A stretch of 8,614 bases of DNA, taken from assembly GCA_027033525.1 (NCBI GenBank), contig JALVLD010000136.1:1-8614 (forward strand), given 5' to 3'. The DNA comes from Candidatus Dojkabacteria bacterium (GTDB taxonomy: Bacteria; Patescibacteriota; Dojkabacteria; GCA-002793355). A program made the translations under genes and the position numbers. Below, one piece after another: positions 5,689 to 8,614 of the stretch (the stretch's first letter is position 1; every line of letters starts with the position of its first letter). The notes below the pieces were generated by a model. That model ran no database searches and had not been told where the DNA came from. It saw only the letters and a list, made by a program, of their open reading frames with translations.

Positions 5689-6828
5689 ATGACTGCAAAT
5701 TCAAATAAGTTGCAAAAATTATTAAATAATCCGTTAATTGAGGAGATTATTAATGCTGAAGAATTAGAAAAATTAGTTGCTTCTGGCACTAAATTAAAGC
5801 ACTACATAGGTTTTGAGATCTCTGGCAATCCACATATTGGCTCTGGAATTATAACAATGGCAATAATAAAAGATTTATTAGCGCTTGATGCAGAAATTAT
5901 AATATTTTTAGCAGATTGGCATAGCTGGATAAATCATAAATTAGGAGGAGATCGCGAGTTTATTAAAAAAGTAGCTTTAGGTAGTTTTAAGCATTTTATG
6001 ATAGCTGCAGGGAAATCACTTGGAGTTGATACAGATAAAATTAAATTTGTATTAGGAAGCGATTTGTATGCAGAGAATCCTGACCACTGGGCTAATTTTA
6101 TAGAAGCAAGCCAACATGTAAGTTTGGCACGTGTAAAGCGTAGTATTGCAATAATGGGGAGAAAGGCAGGTGAAATAGTAGATTTTGCTCAATTAATATA
6201 CCCTCCTTTGCAAGTAGCAGACATCTTTACAATGCAACGCAATATAGCACATGCAGGGATGGATCAACGTAAAGCACATGTAATTGCAAGGCAGGTAGCT
6301 TTAAAAATGAGTGTAATGCCTCTTATCGATAGTCAAGGTAATAAAATAAAGCCAATTGCAATACATCACAAATTAGCACCTGGGCTTTCTGCTCCACCCA
6401 AATGGCCTATTACCCCAGAAGAAGTAAAGCAACTTATTACAGATATGAAAATGAGCAAATCTAAGCCAGAAGGAGCTATATTTTTAAATGATACTGCTGA
6501 TGACATACTGCGTAAGGTTAAAAAAGCATTTTGTCCGGAAGCACATATAGATTACAATCCAGTACTTACGTGGGCAAAAATGTTTGTATTTGATTTAGGT
6601 TTTAAATTAGATATTAAGCGACCTGCTAAATGGGGAGGTAATTTACATTTAGAAACATATAAAGAGCTAGAAGATATATTTGCGCAAGGTAAATTACATC
6701 CTTTAGATTTAAAGCAGGCAGTTGCTGAACATTTAATAATGCTTTTAGAGCCTGCACGTAAGTACTTAGAAAGTATAGATAGTGTAAAAGAGCTACAAGA
6801 AGAAATTGCACAAAGAATAAGTAGGTAA
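5689..6828 (+). CDS. tyrS: Tyrosyl-tRNA synthetase, archaeal/eukaryotic type
   Basis: This class I synthetase of 379 residues charges tRNA-Tyr with tyrosine. The tyrosine pocket is recognisable by comparison with the Methanocaldococcus enzyme: Y39 in YIGFEISG, and Y171, Q175 and D178 in YPPLQVADI. The ATP-binding motifs are HIGS (49-52) and KMSKS (254-258). GMDQRK at 190-195, KKAFCPE at 278-284 and LHPLDLKQAVAEHL at 336-349 are characteristic of the archaeal form. There is no C-terminal S4 domain, unlike typical bacterial TyrRS. It is about 70 residues longer than the roughly 306-residue archaeal enzyme, the extra being mainly in the segment before KMSKS and in the C-terminus. The ATG at 5689 is preceded by A-rich sequence without a Shine-Dalgarno. 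It stands alone on the plus strand after a 178-base gap. Confidence 0.93.
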   Translation: MTANSNKLQKLLNNPLIEEIINAEELEKLVASGTKLKHYIGFEISGNPHIGSGIITMAIIKDLLALDAEIIIFLADWHSWINHKLGGDREFIKKVALGSFKHFMIAAGKSLGVDTDKIKFVLGSDLYAENPDHWANFIEASQHVSLARVKRSIAIMGRKAGEIVDFAQLIYPPLQVADIFTMQRNIAHAGMDQRKAHVIARQVALKMSVMPLIDSQGNKIKPIAIHHKLAPGLSAPPKWPITPEEVKQLITDMKMSKSKPEGAIFLNDTADDILRKVKKAFCPEAHIDYNPVLTWAKMFVFDLGFKLDIKRPAKWGGNLHLETYKELEDIFAQGKLHPLDLKQAVAEHLIMLLEPARKYLESIDSVKELQEEIAQRISR

Positions 6829-7117
6829 CAAGGACGAATTAATCGCGTAGTGAAAACAGCGTATGGTTGTGGTTTGTTATTTATATCTGATGCGTTTTAG
6901 GGAAGTGGCACAACGTTTAAACACTAGCTATCGTTTTATTCTGGTACTGTTTAAGCTTTTATTTTGGGAATTTTTATAAAGGGTTTGCTATTTTTGGGGT
7001 GGGGGTAAGTGGGGCAAAAACGCGGAAATTCTGTTTAAACATTCTTCCGTCGCTGGGAGTTTGGAGACAATCCCCATTGGGCATTTTTGCCCCACATCCT
7101 AGACTCTTTACTCTACC
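6829..7117. other. Gene-free convergent intergenic region
   Basis: This 289-base stretch separates the 3' ends of tyrS and the minus-strand gene. I see no tRNA, no credible protein gene and no CRISPR units. The 69-residue plus-strand frame starting at 6999 runs antisense into the minus-strand gene and has no family features. The left part (6829-6980) holds scattered GTTTAA(AC) motifs near 6916, 6950 and 7033. The right part holds a G-rich run and the inverted-repeat element described separately. It may contain the terminators of both genes, but no hairpin here is followed by a good T-run on either strand. Confidence 0.55.
7009..7095. repeat. 87-base inverted-repeat element with internal hairpins (structured RNA or MITE-like candidate)
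   Basis: GTGGGGCAAAAACGC (7009-7023) pairs with GCATTTTTGCCCCAC (7081-7095) over 14 of 15 positions, the mismatch being C7021/A7083. Inside, GGGA (7055-7058) pairs with TCCC (7071-7074) and TTG (7061-7063) pairs with CAA (7068-7070) around a GAGA (GNRA) tetraloop, with a two-base bulge. CGGAA/TTCCG (7023-7027/7045-7049) can form another hairpin around the palindrome GTTTAAAC. A competing local hairpin GGGCA-TTTT-TGCCC lies at 7079-7092. The element sits between convergent genes. It may be a bidirectional terminator, a structured RNA or a small mobile-element remnant; no target duplication is obvious. Confidence 0.5.
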
Positions 7118-8206
7118 CTACTCTATTACTAATGAACTTACAATTTTTTGGCAAACTTCATCATACGAGCGGGAAAGACACTTAATTTCCAAAATACTTT
7201 TTTTGTAATTTAATGTTTTTGATGCACAAGGAGGTTTTACTTCTTTATCTAAACTTTTACAAGCAAGCTTTTCTTGATAATGCCTTTGCAAACTAAAATA
7301 AGAAGCTTTAGGATCGTCTGGTAAAGAAAATTCTATAATGTTGCCAAGCTTACTTGTAAACACCTTAAGTTGTTTTTTATCTACATGTACCCATTCTGGA
7401 TCATATCTTAGGGCAAAGCTCATGGTAAGTGTTCCATTACACACAAAGATTTCTGTCGGTAGAGCACTTCCAGGTAATTTGGCATGGTCGCAGAAAAATG
7501 GCATATCTATACTATATTTGAATGCACCTGCAGATTTATCACTTAAAATAAATGAGGTTTGCTTTGTATCAATGGAAAGTTTAGGGTGTTTTAGTAAGGC
7601 AATAAGTGCCTTAACTTCTTGATTTCCTGTATCTATAGGAGTATTTTGGGCACTAGAAATAGAGACTTGAATTTTGGGATACAAGTATGAGACATAAAAA
7701 CATTTGTAGTCGCCGTTGGTTGGTTTAGGCGTTCCGGTATCTTCACATCTTTTATCTGGCACTCTAATTGCAATAAACAATGTATTCTTATTATTTTTTT
7801 GCAAAAAGGGTTCAACTAAATAAAAATTTTGATAATATAGTTTTCCAAGTGTACTTTTAGATTTTGCCCAAAAAGGCTCGGTTAAGGGGTTATGTGTGTA
7901 TTTTAAAGTAAGAATGTAATTAGAATCTTTATAGTGGATTTCTAACAAATTACTTGCTTTGCGAGAGACTTTATAATCATTAATATGTTCATTTAGTAAG
8001 TTTAAAGTATTATCTGGAAGTTTGAATTCAATTTTTTTACTTAGGTCTGGGGTTGGAGTAATGTTATTGTTGTTAAACTCTTCCTTAAATTTCGTTTTGT
8101 ATAAATGCCGTTGCCATCTAAAATAAAGAGTTGAACCAACACCAAAAAGTATTAAAAAACCAAAGAAAGCTAAAAGTATATAAAACATTCTAGTTTTGGA
8201 ATCCAT
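7118..8206 (-). CDS. Unrecognised membrane-anchored protein with eight paired cysteines
   Basis: I do not recognise a family. The 362-residue product starts with one hydrophobic helix (about residues 8-28), then a very basic stretch (RWQRHLYKTKFK), an Asn/Pro/Thr-rich linker (44-54) and a mostly beta-rich soluble region. All eight cysteines lie in the C-terminal 210 residues at 154/169, 239/256, 316/327 and 343/352, that is, in four closely spaced pairs. This pattern is typical of disulfide-bonded extracytoplasmic domains. The basic residues after the helix would by the positive-inside rule favour the opposite topology, so orientation is not settled. The ATG at 8204-8206 has no Shine-Dalgarno; the downstream ATG at residue 7 is an alternative. 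It is divergently arranged with a CcdA-like thiol-redox gene 56 bases away, which supports a role involving disulfides. Confidence 0.75.
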   Translation of the reverse strand: MDSKTRMFYILLAFFGFLILFGVGSTLYFRWQRHLYKTKFKEEFNNNNITPTPDLSKKIEFKLPDNTLNLLNEHINDYKVSRKASNLLEIHYKDSNYILTLKYTHNPLTEPFWAKSKSTLGKLYYQNFYLVEPFLQKNNKNTLFIAIRVPDKRCEDTGTPKPTNGDYKCFYVSYLYPKIQVSISSAQNTPIDTGNQEVKALIALLKHPKLSIDTKQTSFILSDKSAGAFKYSIDMPFFCDHAKLPGSALPTEIFVCNGTLTMSFALRYDPEWVHVDKKQLKVFTSKLGNIIEFSLPDDPKASYFSLQRHYQEKLACKSLDKEVKPPCASKTLNYKKSILEIKCLSRSYDEVCQKIVSSLVIE

Positions 8207-8262
8207 TGTAAAATTGCTTTAATTTATTTTGTAAAATTGAGTTGATTAATATATATTATAGC
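8207..8262. promoter_or_regulatory. Divergent AT-rich promoter region
   Basis: The 56 bases between two divergent starts are almost all A and T. On the minus strand a perfect TATAAT reads from 8260 to 8255, giving a leader of about 40 bases for the minus-strand gene. On the plus strand TATATT (8252-8257) lies five bases before the ATG at 8263, compatible with a leaderless transcript. No good -35 element is seen in either direction. Shared control of the two genes is inferred from the short spacing. Confidence 0.4.
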
Positions 8263-8614
8263 ATGGCAAGTATCTTAGTATATATTTTAGCAGGAGCCAC
8301 TTTAAGCTTTATGCCTTGTTCTGCATTTTTATTGCCAATAATTAGTTATTTATTTTTAGCATTACCTAAAACAAAAATTAGATATTTTCGCATTTTAGAA
8401 TTTATAGCAGGCTTTAGTATTGGATTCGCAGCAATTGGATTGTTGGTTAAGTTTATAGGCTCTAATCCCTTAGCAATTGGTTTTAAATTAGCAATTAGTT
8501 TAATTTTTATTGCTTTAGGAATCTTAAGTGCAATAAAACCAACTTTTATAGGAATTAATTTGCAAGTTAAAACTAAATCAATATTTGCTTATGGATTTTT
8601 GCTTCCCTTAGTAC
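8263..8614 (+). CDS. CcdA/DsbD-like thiol-disulfide transmembrane protein, 3' truncated by the window end
   Basis: The first 117 residues of a membrane protein are visible, with about three hydrophobic segments and part of a fourth. The first helix contains AGATLSFMPCSAFLLPIISYL, matching the CcdA/DsbD core G..s..sPC..PLLP.YL, with the redox Cys at residue 19 after a proline. This family carries electrons across the membrane from cytoplasmic thioredoxin to extracytoplasmic thiol proteins, using one cysteine in the first helix and one in the fourth. The partner cysteine would lie beyond the window. The ATG at 8263 follows a TATA-rich sequence and has no Shine-Dalgarno. It is divergent from a protein with eight paired cysteines, a plausible client. 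CcdA-like is well supported; the exact subfamily is not determinable from half the protein. Confidence 0.75.
   Translation, partial: MASILVYILAGATLSFMPCSAFLLPIISYLFLALPKTKIRYFRILEFIAGFSIGFAAIGLLVKFIGSNPLAIGFKLAISLIFIALGILSAIKPTFIGINLQVKTKSIFAYGFLLPLV

Noticed and set aside
6829..6900. In-frame 23-codon extension after the tyrS stop
   Set aside because: A short open run after TAA is expected by chance; the synthetase ends naturally in a charged helix before the stop and nothing suggests readthrough.
5610..7040. Recurrent GTTTAA/GTTTAAAC motifs as possible repeats
   Set aside because: They are short, unevenly spaced and palindromic AT-rich words, with no constant unit length or spacer, so neither CRISPR nor tandem repeat is supported.
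6999..7208. 69-codon plus-strand frame in the convergent intergenic region
   Set aside because: It runs antisense into the minus-strand gene, contains the inverted repeat, and shows no family motif or ribosome-binding site.

Overview
The window reads as bacterial, AT-rich DNA with densely packed, often overlapping genes. All reading frames fit the standard code, with TAA, TAG and TGA all used as stops. Most starts lack a convincing Shine-Dalgarno sequence, and one start sits 7 bases after a TGnTATAAT promoter element, which points to leaderless or SD-independent initiation. The tyrosyl-tRNA synthetase is of the archaeal type, yet it sits beside bacterial TlyA, Bat-type and CcdA-like genes. 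This mixture is compatible with a Patescibacteria/CPR-like or another small-genome bacterial lineage. That placement is an inference, not a firm assignment.

Region 1 (1-3697, plus strand) is one tightly overlapping operon. It holds the 3' end of an unidentified gene (possibly DUF4381-like), a BatA-like and a BatB-like membrane-anchored von Willebrand A protein (both with intact MIDAS metal sites), a BatC-like TPR protein with a cysteine cluster, and a UbiA-family membrane prenyltransferase. Every junction overlaps (10, 4, 29 and 7 bases), so translation is probably coupled. Bat complexes are usually linked to MoxR ATPases. No MoxR gene is visible, but the operon continues upstream of the window.

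Region 2 (about 3698-6828, plus strand) has a visibly lower G+C content. It begins at an extended -10 promoter and carries a JAB/MPN (JAMM) metalloprotease-like gene that appears frameshifted near its 3' end. A small cupin protein and a TlyA-type rRNA 2'-O-methyltransferase follow, again with overlapping ends. After a 178-base gap comes the archaeal-type TyrRS.

Region 3 (6829-7117) is a gene-free convergent intergenic stretch. It holds a G-rich run and an 87-base inverted-repeat element that can fold into a closed structure with a GNRA-capped hairpin.

Region 4 (7118-8614) has a minus-strand membrane-anchored protein with eight cysteines in four close pairs. It is divergent, across a 56-base AT-rich promoter region, from the start of a CcdA/DsbD-like thiol-redox membrane protein that runs off the window. 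The pairing suggests an extracytoplasmic disulfide-bonded protein beside a disulfide-handling transporter.
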